Source: Candidatus Omnitrophota bacterium
Lineage (GTDB): Bacteria; Hinthialibacterota; Hinthialibacteria; Hinthialibacterales; JAKPRU01
Direction of reading: 5' to 3'
Length of the DNA stretch: 13,341 bases
NCBI GenBank assembly: GCA_029557025.1
Contig: JAKPRU010000735.1
Coordinates: 1-13,341 of the forward strand
Shown piece by piece: positions 1 to 7,162 of this stretch. Below the pieces are notes generated by a model. It was not told the origin of the DNA and ran no database searches. It saw only the letters and a program-made list of their open reading frames with translations. Positions within the stretch are counted from its first letter, which is position 1, and each line of letters begins with the position of its first letter. Both the position numbers and the translations under genes were made by a program.

Positions 1-1729
1 GGGTCAACTCGAACTGCACCCGGGGATCGTCAATAGAGATATTCGCGGGCAGGATTAAGGGATTTCGGTCTCCCTTTTCCCACAGGCTATGGATGACGAC
101 CGCCATCAGACGCAGGACTCCGCGGGTGCGCTGGAACTTCAACAAGGTGGACCAATCGGTGTAAAGCCGGTCAAAAACTTCGGGATGAATGGGATACGCG
201 GCCTTGATCCGCTTTTCGTAATCCGATTCCCGGCACTCCGGGGGGAATTCCTGGTGCTGGGTGCGGTAGAGGTCATAGAACGCGCGCGACACCGTATCCC
301 GCGCGACGAACTGATCCTTTTCAATGAGCGGTTCGAACAACCGCCGACGCACGATTTCGAAACTCTCCTCGGCGCTGGCTGGCCGCCAGGACGCTTCCAC
401 ACGCCCGACGGCATTGCGCAAGCGGTCGAGGGCAGCGCGTCCACGCTCCCCGCCGACTTCCACGTCATCGGCTTGGGCGTGAGGGGATCCGATCGTGTCC
501 GACGAGGGCAAACTGATTACCAGCATGCAGTGTTTCGCGAGTTTGGCCGATTCGGTGAGCGCCTGGGCGAAGGTGAAATGTGTCTCGAAACTCCCGCCCG
601 GCAGATCGGTGGCATCGTGGAGTTGGCGCGCGTAGGCGACCCATTCGTCGATCAGAATCAGGCAAGGCCCGTATTCATTCATCAACTCGCGCAGCGCATC
701 CCCGGGACTGGTGGCTTTTTCGTCGTCCGCCTGGACGCGCTTGTAGGCTTTCTTGCCGCCCAGTTGCCAGGCCAGTTCCCCCCACAGCGTGCGGATCACC
801 GTTCCATCCGATTTGACTACCGGATTGCCTGGAGAGATTTTGTTCCCTACCAATACTACCCGCCGGACCGAAGGCAGTTTTTCCACGCCGGCGTCCTTCA
901 ACACGTTGTCTATGCCCATGAGTTCCGATGGGGAAACTCCCGAAAACAGGTGGTAAAGCGCCAGCATGGAGTGGGTTTTGCCGCCGCCGAAGTTGGTTTG
1001 CAGTTGGACTACCGGGTCTCCGCCTTTACCGGAAAGCCGTTGCACCGCGCCGGTAAGAAGATGGTTCAAACTTTCCGTCAAGTAGGTTCGGCGGAAGAAT
1101 TCGACGGGTTGCTTGTACTCGTCGGTTCCCTCGCCCAGATGCACCTGCCACAGATCGGCGGCGAACTCAGCTTGTTGATAGCGGCCACTGGCCACATCCC
1201 GGTGGGGACTGACGACTTCCCGCCACGGTTTGAGCCCTCCGGTAACCTGGCTCTCGATGGCGGTACCCGAGCTCCGGCGCTTTTCAGTACGCATTTGTTC
1301 GTCGAAGATTAAGCGCCGGAGTTCCATCTTCATTTTGTTGATTTCATCGGCCTGCGGCGCGGAAATAGCGGTTAAAAGCCGCGCCATCGAATCCAAGGCC
1401 CGGTCGGTGTCATCACTGGAGAAGGTCTCCTGATGCGCCCACTTGTTGCGGGAATCGCGCAATTCACTCACCAGGCTGCGTTCTGCAAAGCCGAGAGGTT
1501 TGTGAAATACATCGTTCCAACAATCCCACATGAGTTTCAGCATGGCGGAGGCATCCCACTCCAGCAGCGGCTTGTTGACGAGCATCCGGTCATTTTTCAT
1601 GATCTCCAGTGCCCGTTCTTGGGGATTGTCATGGTACGTATTATCAAGTTCCCGCTCGATGAACGGACCCAAACCTTGCCGCAACAGTTCCAGCGCCTTG
1701 CCAACGCGTTCGTGATTAGTAATTGCCAT
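1..1729 (-). CDS. DUF499 AAA+-like ATPase with N-terminal Swt1-type HEPN domain, 3' part cut by window edge
   Basis: Translating the minus strand from 1729 gives 576 open codons running off the left edge. Start MAITNHERVG is preceded by AAAGGAG (1741-1735) with a 5-nt spacer. Residues about 1-150 resemble the Swt1-family HEPN domain, including the RX4H motif RNKWAH (R94, H99), the catalytic signature of many HEPN RNases. After a linker, the DUF499 ATPase region shows a Walker A, TNFGGGKTHS (K251, T252), and a Walker B, LILIDE (D361, E362), followed by WVAYARQL. DUF499 proteins are usually about 1000 residues, so roughly half is visible. In this family the ATPase is typically encoded next to a DUF1156 methylase, as here. 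It follows the methylase by 70 bp, a gap filled by a palindromic repeat. ATP-driven action in a modification/restriction complex is inference from family and context. The domain call is secure; RNase activity is not shown. Confidence 0.94.
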   Translation of the reverse strand, partial: MAITNHERVGKALELLRQGLGPFIERELDNTYHDNPQERALEIMKNDRMLVNKPLLEWDASAMLKLMWDCWNDVFHKPLGFAERSLVSELRDSRNKWAHQETFSSDDTDRALDSMARLLTAISAPQADEINKMKMELRRLIFDEQMRTEKRRSSGTAIESQVTGGLKPWREVVSPHRDVASGRYQQAEFAADLWQVHLGEGTDEYKQPVEFFRRTYLTESLNHLLTGAVQRLSGKGGDPVVQLQTNFGGGKTHSMLALYHLFSGVSPSELMGIDNVLKDAGVEKLPSVRRVVLVGNKISPGNPVVKSDGTVIRTLWGELAWQLGGKKAYKRVQADDEKATSPGDALRELMNEYGPCLILIDEWVAYARQLHDATDLPGGSFETHFTFAQALTESAKLAKHCMLVISLPSSDTIGSPHAQADDVEVGGERGRAALDRLRNAVGRVEASWRPASAEESFEIVRRRLFEPLIEKDQFVARDTVSRAFYDLYRTQHQEFPPECRESDYEKRIKAAYPIHPEVFDRLYTDWSTLLKFQRTRGVLRLMAVVIHSLWEKGDRNPLILPANISIDDPRVQFELT

Positions 1730-1734
1730 GGTTT

Positions 1735-1741
1735 CTCCTTT
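1735..1741 (-). promoter_or_regulatory. Ribosome binding site of the DUF499 ATPase gene
   Basis: AAAGGAG lies 5 nt before the ATG at 1729. It abuts the palindromic repeat at 1742-1799, so folding of that repeat in the mRNA could affect its accessibility. It fixes the start of the DUF499 gene. Confidence 0.75.
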
Positions 1742-1799
1742 GGGAGCGGGGAGCGGGAAGCGAGGAGCAAGAATATCCCTGCTCCTTGCTCTATGCTCC
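1742..1799. repeat. Imperfect palindromic repeat, family 2, intergenic copy
   Basis: This G/C-tract repeat fills nearly all of the 70-bp gap between the methylase stop and the DUF499 start. On the plus strand, 1742-1762 matches 4561-4581 at 20 of 21 positions. The second arm is built from GCTCC-type units (1780-1799) that can pair with the GGAGC units of the first arm. The central AAGAATAT core lies in the opposite orientation to that of the other copy. In the transcript it would form an intercistronic hairpin just before the DUF499 ribosome binding site. It has no U-tract, so it is not called a terminator. Confidence 0.7.
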
Positions 1800-4700
1800 T
1801 TATTCCTCAAACATGCTTGTTTGTTCGGATCTCGGCTTCATATTCTCCCGCGCCAGCCGTTCGATCTCCGGCCAACTGACGACCAGGCTATTGAATGCCA
1901 GCGCGTCCTGGGCCCATTTTCGGCGTTCGCAGACGATGTAAAGCCGATAAGCGAGTTCCCGGGCGGCCCCGGCATGAGCGCCGATTTTGAGGCGAATCCG
2001 CGCCGCCGCTTCTTCTCCCACCTTCTGTAAGGCGCGTATCAGTTGCAGGCTTACCTCCCAAACGGTCAGACGGGAATCCGTGGCTGGATCCCAATCCGCG
2101 GAGAGTTCCTCCGGTTTGAGCAATCGCACCTTCCCCCCCTTGGAAACCAGGATACCCGCCTCGGCCAGTCCAGCTACGCTGGTGTTTTTGGCGCGTGCGA
2201 GTACATCTGCCTGTCCGAATTCACCCTCGTTGAAACCGTACTGGTCGAACCAGGCCAGCGCCCAGCGGGTATCGGAATCGAAATCACCCTCCTGTTCGGC
2301 CAGCACCTCATCCAGGGTTTGGTTGATCAGCGCCAGTGCTTCCCGCACAGTAAGCGGATTGCCTTCGGCGTCCAGCACTTTTGAATATTTGGTATAGATC
2401 GCCATGCCCGGCCCGATCGCCGCTTGCGCCAGGTCAACAGGTGCAATATTGCTTCGTTGCAAGTAGGCCAGCGCCACAGGTAATTCCGACCTGAGCTTGT
2501 TAAGAAACTCACGACGCGTCGCAGTCAGCGCATTGGCCACGCGAGGACGGCAGACTAGGACAATACTGGATGCGAGGGCATTAAAGTTCTTTTTCAGATT
2601 GCCGGTGTATTCTGTACGCATAGGCCAAGTGCCAGTGAGAGCAAAACCCGCCTTAATTACTGCATCAAGAAAAGTCTCCCAACCAGTGGAAGATGTACCG
2701 TCGCTTTCGGTTTCCGATTGCTTAAAAGCATAATAGATTGTGACGGGAAAAACCGAATGAGCCTGTACCGCCAGCCGGTGCATGGCTTGGGCCATACCGT
2801 TTAGAAAAAAGGTTTCCGCGGCTTCTTTACTTCCATGACGATAAGGGGTAGCAACCAACTCCTCGGCTTTGGGAACAGACAAAGTAGCGAAAAGGTTTTT
2901 GAAAACCGATTTTAATGAACGACGTAGCCAAATATAAAAAAAATCCGATAGGTCAGCATAACCGATGTTATTATAATAAGGTGGATCAGTAGATACAACC
3001 TTGTTTTCACTTATTGATTGAAAAGCTGCATCTCCTTGAATCGCAAAACCTTTAGACATTAATGGTGCAGTTAGCAATTGACGATGTGCCTGCTCAATTC
3101 CTGCTAGATAGTTACCAGTCGATTCACTGAATGGATTTGCTTCTGCGAAATCCCAAACCATCGGAAGTGCTTGACGCCCAAACGTGCTTGTAACTGTGTC
3201 ACGACTACTATGCCAAGAACATAGTGATGACCAGTAATTCGAACCCTTATCCACCGCAAACCCCAAATACACCGCCATTGCGTCGGCGTATGCCTGCGCG
3301 CCGGTGCCGCCGTCATTAAGAGGAATCTCGTCCTGGGAGCGCGGGCGTCCCGCCCGCTTTTCCTCCTGATTCTTCGCGCTGCTCCAACTCCATTCTTCCG
3401 CGGTCTCACACAATCCTGCCTTTACCGGATTCTGCTCAATATACTCGACCGTTGCCGAATAGTGTTTCCCGTCCCGCATGGCGCGGTCGAAATACTCTTC
3501 CATCCAAAAAGGCCCGGTCTTCCTCAGAATCCGATTGGCTTCCTTGGCCGTATAGGATTTCCAGGAATGCAAGATTTCCGACAGACTGTATCCGGGCAGG
3601 GGAGTTGCCAACACATGCACGTGATTCGGTATAATGACCCATGCGTGAAGGCGGTAACGCTCTCCATCGAACTGCAGCAAGGCGTTTTCGATAACCTGGG
3701 CGATTTCCGGATCCTTCAGATGGCACGCGCCGAGACCTCGATCGAGGGTGGATTCGATTTGTTTCCGGAGTTCGCGTTGGGCCTCGGTTTTTGCAAGCCG
3801 GTGGAGTTCGTTTTCCCACGTTGCGCGTAAATCGGCGGGCAGGCTGTCGTGCAGGCGGAAGACGAGATGCTGCGGGATTTCCCCGGCTTCCCAGTGGGGG
3901 AGATAGCCGCGGGAGTGCCACTCTTTTAATGGGCGGGGCGCGGATTGGCGGGCGGGACGCCCGCACTCCCAGGAGAGGGCATCTTGCTTTACCCGTTCGC
4001 GTGCTTCCAGTACCAGATCGGAGAAAGTCGTCAAGGCCACGAGCTGACGGGGGGTGAAAAGATCGCCCCATTCTGTGAGTCCGTAGCCATAGCAAGTTCC
4101 GCCTGTCAGTCGGGCTGGAACATCACCCGATGGTTTCCAGGTTGGTTGCGCTTGATTGGTGATAGTTTCGTGCTCGGAGGTGGGTGAGAGATAAACTCGT
4201 CCATGATCACCTTCGGCAACAATAGCCATCAACCGTGCGCTCATGCGCCCGGCCTTGCCTTCAGCTTTGATGTAGTTTCCCGATATCGGTTCTCCTGACA
4301 TCACACAACGGAAATTTGCCCCGCGGGCCAGCTTGGTACCGTTTTTCGCCCCCTCTGGATTCTTTGGCTTTCCCATTTTTACCGTAAAGCGATAAGCGCC
4401 ATTTTCGATGACCGGTTCGACATAGGCCTCCTTGCCCGGCTTGGTGGAAAGCATGAAGGTGGAGACAAGGGGTACGTCCACATGCGCGAAGGCCGGATTG
4501 GGGCTTTTCACTGTCCGCGCCCACAGCCAGGCGATGACGGTTAGTTCTTCTACAGGAGTGGGGAGCGGGGAGCGCGAAGCGGGAATATTCTTGCTCCCTG
4601 CTCCCTGCTTCTTGCTCCATGCTTCGATCTCTTCCGGCGTCGCATGCCGGTACGTTCCATCTTTCTGTCGGACTACTTTGACCTTGGGGTAGAGATGGCC

Positions 4701-5372
4701 GATCCGCTTTTCGGCTTCGGCACGCATCCATTGGCCGTAGTAACGTACATCCTCGGCCAGCCCCTGCGCGCCACGCCACCTTCGGCTGAATAGTTGCTTG
4801 TCTTTCCTTGCCTCCGGATTCACGGGAGGCCTCCCCGCAAACTTGGGGGGAATTTCGATCATGGCCTTGTTGATCAATACCGCCACCGGATTGAGATCGC
4901 TGGCATACGCTTCCAGTCCCAACCGCTGCGCCTCCAATGGCAATGCTCCGCCTCCCGCGAAGGGATCATGGAAAGCGGGCAATTGGCCCGGATTGAACAA
5001 TTCCGCCGCGCGAGGGTGGTCCCGGTTCTCGGCACAAGTGGCCCGCCAGCTGCGCCAGATTTCATCCTGCGCTTGATTCAGAACATCCTCGTTGGCCGTG
5101 TTTTCCCATTTCACGAGTTCTTCGATCAAGCGAAAAAGCCGCTTGCGCTCTGCTTCCTGCTCCTCCTCCGTAGGGAATTGATCCGGGTGCGCCGAGGGAT
5201 CGTCCACCATCTGAGCAAAGATCACCGCCCGCGCGGCCGCCAGGGGACGCCGCGCCCACCACAGATGCAACGTGCTGGGATGCCCATGCCGGATGGATTT
5301 CTCCCGCGCGCTGGCCTTGTTGATGGCCTCCAACGGCAAAGCGACTTCGATGAGCTTTTTCTTGGTGTTCAT
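1800..5372 (-). CDS. DUF1156-family DNA methyltransferase (COG1743-like) carrying an in-frame RAYT transposase insertion
   Basis: Predicted adenine-specific DNA methylase. The N-terminus carries the DUF1156 signature ([19 protein letters not shown]). The S-adenosylmethionine-binding motif is DPFAGGG (D136-G142) and the catalytic motif is DPPY (D796-Y799), followed by [17 protein letters not shown] region at [10 protein letters not shown] corresponds to where relatives may carry a Zn-ribbon; only one Cys remains. Start 5372 ([10 protein letters not shown]) is chosen over the longer frame from 5462: it has GGGAG 6 nt upstream, overlaps the preceding stop as ATGA, and begins where the family homology begins. 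At 1190 residues it is longer than the usual 900-1000, because of two in-frame insertions: a palindromic repeat (residues about 252-271) and a RAYT element (residues about 467-681). Without them it would be about 950. Modification of self DNA is the expected role. Whether the enzyme still folds with the RAYT domain inside is unknown. GC falls to about 33% at 2881-3060, around the DPPY codons. Confidence 0.95.
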   Translation of the reverse strand: MNTKKKLIEVALPLEAINKASAREKSIRHGHPSTLHLWWARRPLAAARAVIFAQMVDDPSAHPDQFPTEEEQEAERKRLFRLIEELVKWENTANEDVLNQAQDEIWRSWRATCAENRDHPRAAELFNPGQLPAFHDPFAGGGALPLEAQRLGLEAYASDLNPVAVLINKAMIEIPPKFAGRPPVNPEARKDKQLFSRRWRGAQGLAEDVRYYGQWMRAEAEKRIGHLYPKVKVVRQKDGTYRHATPEEIEAWSKKQGAGSKNIPASRSPLPTPVEELTVIAWLWARTVKSPNPAFAHVDVPLVSTFMLSTKPGKEAYVEPVIENGAYRFTVKMGKPKNPEGAKNGTKLARGANFRCVMSGEPISGNYIKAEGKAGRMSARLMAIVAEGDHGRVYLSPTSEHETITNQAQPTWKPSGDVPARLTGGTCYGYGLTEWGDLFTPRQLVALTTFSDLVLEARERVKQDALSWECGRPARQSAPRPLKEWHSRGYLPHWEAGEIPQHLVFRLHDSLPADLRATWENELHRLAKTEAQRELRKQIESTLDRGLGACHLKDPEIAQVIENALLQFDGERYRLHAWVIIPNHVHVLATPLPGYSLSEILHSWKSYTAKEANRILRKTGPFWMEEYFDRAMRDGKHYSATVEYIEQNPVKAGLCETAEEWSWSSAKNQEEKRAGRPRSQDEIPLNDGGTGAQAYADAMAVYLGFAVDKGSNYWSSLCSWHSSRDTVTSTFGRQALPMVWDFAEANPFSESTGNYLAGIEQAHRQLLTAPLMSKGFAIQGDAAFQSISENKVVSTDPPYYNNIGYADLSDFFYIWLRRSLKSVFKNLFATLSVPKAEELVATPYRHGSKEAAETFFLNGMAQAMHRLAVQAHSVFPVTIYYAFKQSETESDGTSSTGWETFLDAVIKAGFALTGTWPMRTEYTGNLKKNFNALASSIVLVCRPRVANALTATRREFLNKLRSELPVALAYLQRSNIAPVDLAQAAIGPGMAIYTKYSKVLDAEGNPLTVREALALINQTLDEVLAEQEGDFDSDTRWALAWFDQYGFNEGEFGQADVLARAKNTSVAGLAEAGILVSKGGKVRLLKPEELSADWDPATDSRLTVWEVSLQLIRALQKVGEEAAARIRLKIGAHAGAARELAYRLYIVCERRKWAQDALAFNSLVVSWPEIERLARENMKPRSEQTSMFEE
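3331..3357 (+). repeat. REP-like inverted repeat, left end of RAYT element
   Basis: This 27-bp sequence matches the reverse complement of 3948-3974 at 26 of 27 positions. Its core GCGGGCGTCCCGCCCGC is itself an imperfect palindrome, a REP hairpin. Read in the methylase frame it encodes RAGRPRSQ at the end of the insert. Confidence 0.88.
3948..3974 (-). repeat. REP-like inverted repeat, right end of RAYT element
   Basis: This is the partner of 3331-3357 in inverted orientation, with one mismatch. It encodes WECGRPARQ in the methylase frame, immediately before the RAYT homology begins. Head-to-head REP palindromes on both sides of a RAYT are the normal arrangement for such elements. Confidence 0.88.
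4560..4620. repeat. Imperfect palindromic repeat, family 2, copy inside the methylase coding sequence
   Basis: Second copy of the repeat at 1742-1799: 4561-4581 is 20/21 identical to 1742-1762. The opposing arm of GCTCC units runs from about 4593 to 4618, with a GAATATTC centre at 4583-4590. It is translated as a low-complexity stretch ([18 protein letters not shown], residues about 252-271 of the methylase) with no stop codon. The methylase family has no reason to carry this stretch, so it is read as a miniature palindromic element inserted in frame. Confidence 0.72.
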
Positions 5373-7078
5373 GCAAAACTCCCGTTTTCCGATTCCAAAT
5401 CCGCTGCGGAGGTTACTCCCGTAATGCGCTGTATCTCCTGCCATAGTAGTGTCTGCCGCCACGTGAGAAAAGCATTGTAATCATTCCGCATGAGGGGTGA
5501 ATCCGGTTCCTTGGGCAAGCAATGAGAAGCGAGGACGGCCTCGAACGGAAAGCCGGGTGTATCGCGAATCTCGGCCAGGTATTCCGATGGCGCGCGGTCG
5601 TTGATCATCTGGTTCGTAGTGCGGTCAATGAGAGTGCGGTTCAAAACGCAATCACGCAACCGGACCGATGCAAGGCCATTCCGCTCCAGATAGGCCGCCG
5701 GGAAGATATGATGGTCGTCAATCCCCTCCACGGCCATGAGTTTGCTGGTGATGACCGCCTGGGTATGGAAATCGCGCGCTCCAGTACCCACTCCTAAAAT
5801 CAGGCAGATTATGCCCCGGTAAATCGATCGCTGGCGCGGCGTTACGTCCCGCAACGCCCGGGGATCGAAGCGGAAGGCGGCAACCGTTTCAGGTGGATTG
5901 CCTCCACCAAACCATGGCACGAGTTCGGTTACATCCTTTGCCGAACGGCTGTTGGGCGCGCTTTCGTAGGCCTGTCCGAAAACCGCGCACCAGAACCAGC
6001 GTTTCAATCTTTCGCGATGCACGCCGGCTTCGGCCGTTTTGGGACACCCCGACTTGGCGAGAACGGCCGCCAACGGAGGCAACATGGTCTGATAAGGCAG
6101 CCACTTGGGCAACATCACCTTGCAGTCATCGCGTAGAATCGTGAGGCCCTCCGCGAGTCCCTGAACGACCTTATCCCACCAGTCCCGAATATCCTCAACC
6201 GCTAGGTTTAGAACATCGCTACGCTTGCACGAAGGCGCTTTGCGGCAGGCGAGCGAGATGCCTTGCAGGATATAGTAGGGATCGACATCGAAATCTTCGA
6301 TCACCGGATACGCGGAGAGAGCTGCTTCCCAATAGGCCCGCAGGTTGATATTTTGCGGCCAGAAGCGGGCGGTGAGAAGTTCGAATACACTGAGTTTGAC
6401 GCCGGTTCGGTTTAGAGTCTCGAAGATGGTGCAAAGCGCATCCGGCTCGGTGTTTTCCGAGAGGGTCACGACCGGAAAATGGTAATCATCGATGGTTTTG
6501 ATCCACTGTTCATTGATCTTGGTGAGCGCGTCGAGCATCTGGGTGCGTTCGTCCGATAGCATCGGGTTCGTGACTTGGAGGAGCCACTGCAGAAAACCAC
6601 CTGCACCGCCTTTAAGGATGGACAGCGGGAGCAGGAGTTCCTTCGCTTGCAGGGTGAAATCCTCCCGGGCCTTGACCCATTTCGTCGAGGAACGTACGTG
6701 GAAAATCGCCTCTTCGAAGTCGGCGCCGTCGATCAACTTCCCGAGGTTTAGGTAGTATCGGTGATCACCCACTCCGTAGAACGCCTGATAAAGTGAGGTC
6801 AGCCTCTGCTGTCCATCCAGGACGAGGAAAGTGTGCTTTAATCCATCAAGTGGAGGAGCTCCCTCGAACTCGCGCGCGGCGAAAACACGCTTGGCGTCAC
6901 GCACACGCAGGATGCTGCCTGCGGGGTAGTTGTAGGCGATAGAGACGATCAACTCTTGGGTCGCGCTGGGCTCCCACACGAAATCACGCTGGAATTCGGG
7001 CAAGACTGTTGTGCGGTTATGGATCTCGGCCAGGAGATCCTTCAAAGCGCGGGGATTGGTGTCTTCAAAAATACTCAT
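5369..7078 (-). CDS. DUF262-DUF1524 (GmrSD/BrxU-type) putative modification-dependent restriction nuclease
   Basis: 569 residues. The N-terminal DUF262 (GmrSD N-terminal, ParB/Srx-like) domain includes [11 protein letters not shown] and the hallmark [10 protein letters not shown] (D88-R92), the nucleotide-binding/hydrolysing loop in GmrS. The C-terminus has the DUF1524 His-Me/HNH-like nuclease signature [12 protein letters not shown] (H456, H457), then VLNRTLI (N480) and TTNQMI (N489), with APSEYL after it. Both halves are therefore fused in one chain, as in type IV enzymes that cut glucosylated or otherwise modified cytosine DNA. Start 7078 has GGTGA 7 nt upstream. The stop overlaps the methylase start (ATGA), implying translational coupling. 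Cutting modified phage DNA is inferred from the family. An alternative is that DUF262 senses NTPs to gate the rest of the machine. Catalytic motifs look intact. Confidence 0.92.
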   Translation of the reverse strand: MSIFEDTNPRALKDLLAEIHNRTTVLPEFQRDFVWEPSATQELIVSIAYNYPAGSILRVRDAKRVFAAREFEGAPPLDGLKHTFLVLDGQQRLTSLYQAFYGVGDHRYYLNLGKLIDGADFEEAIFHVRSSTKWVKAREDFTLQAKELLLPLSILKGGAGGFLQWLLQVTNPMLSDERTQMLDALTKINEQWIKTIDDYHFPVVTLSENTEPDALCTIFETLNRTGVKLSVFELLTARFWPQNINLRAYWEAALSAYPVIEDFDVDPYYILQGISLACRKAPSCKRSDVLNLAVEDIRDWWDKVVQGLAEGLTILRDDCKVMLPKWLPYQTMLPPLAAVLAKSGCPKTAEAGVHRERLKRWFWCAVFGQAYESAPNSRSAKDVTELVPWFGGGNPPETVAAFRFDPRALRDVTPRQRSIYRGIICLILGVGTGARDFHTQAVITSKLMAVEGIDDHHIFPAAYLERNGLASVRLRDCVLNRTLIDRTTNQMINDRAPSEYLAEIRDTPGFPFEAVLASHCLPKEPDSPLMRNDYNAFLTWRQTLLWQEIQRITGVTSAADLESENGSFA

Positions 7079-7162
7079 AGTGATTCACCTGCATTGTTAA
7101 ACATTATTTCTTTTCTCAGCAAATTCCGGATCAGGCCAGAAAGATGAACACAAAATAATGAA

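Larger units (their letters stand above)
3331..3974 (-). mobile_element. REP-RAYT-REP element inserted in frame in the methylase gene
   Basis: A REP-associated tyrosine transposase (IS200/Y1 superfamily, HUH ssDNA transposase) is bounded by 27-bp inverted repeats. The encoded segment starts [20 protein letters not shown], the usual N-terminal region of stand-alone RAYTs. It contains the HUH motif NHVHVLA (H584 and H586 of the fused protein), [24 protein letters not shown] and [13 protein letters not shown], in which Y644 is the candidate nucleophile. It closes with EEWSWSSA. No stop or frameshift interrupts it. No ATG precedes the transposase domain inside the element, so it would be translated only as part of the methylase polypeptide or from a non-ATG start. 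RAYTs are normally stand-alone genes flanked by REP palindromes, so the flanks fit but the fusion is odd. No target-site duplication was recognised, as expected for this superfamily. Confidence 0.9.

Noticed and set aside
89..1312. 407-codon open frame on the plus strand
   Set aside because: It lies antisense to the DUF499 gene, which shows clear Walker A, Walker B and HEPN motifs. The plus-strand translation has no recognisable domain and reads as a complement-frame shadow.
1742..1799. Rho-independent terminator between methylase and DUF499 genes
   Set aside because: The palindrome is not followed by a T-tract in the transcribed direction. The DUF499 ribosome binding site follows at once, and a sequence relative occurs inside a coding region.
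3321..3984. Target-site duplication around the RAYT element
   Set aside because: The bases outside the inverted repeats do not form a direct repeat. HUH/Tyr transposases do not normally generate one.
5373..5462. Longer start for the methylase (30 extra residues)
   Set aside because: The extra part overlaps the DUF262-DUF1524 coding end in another frame and resembles no DUF1156 protein. The start at 5372 has a ribosome binding site and an ATGA overlap.
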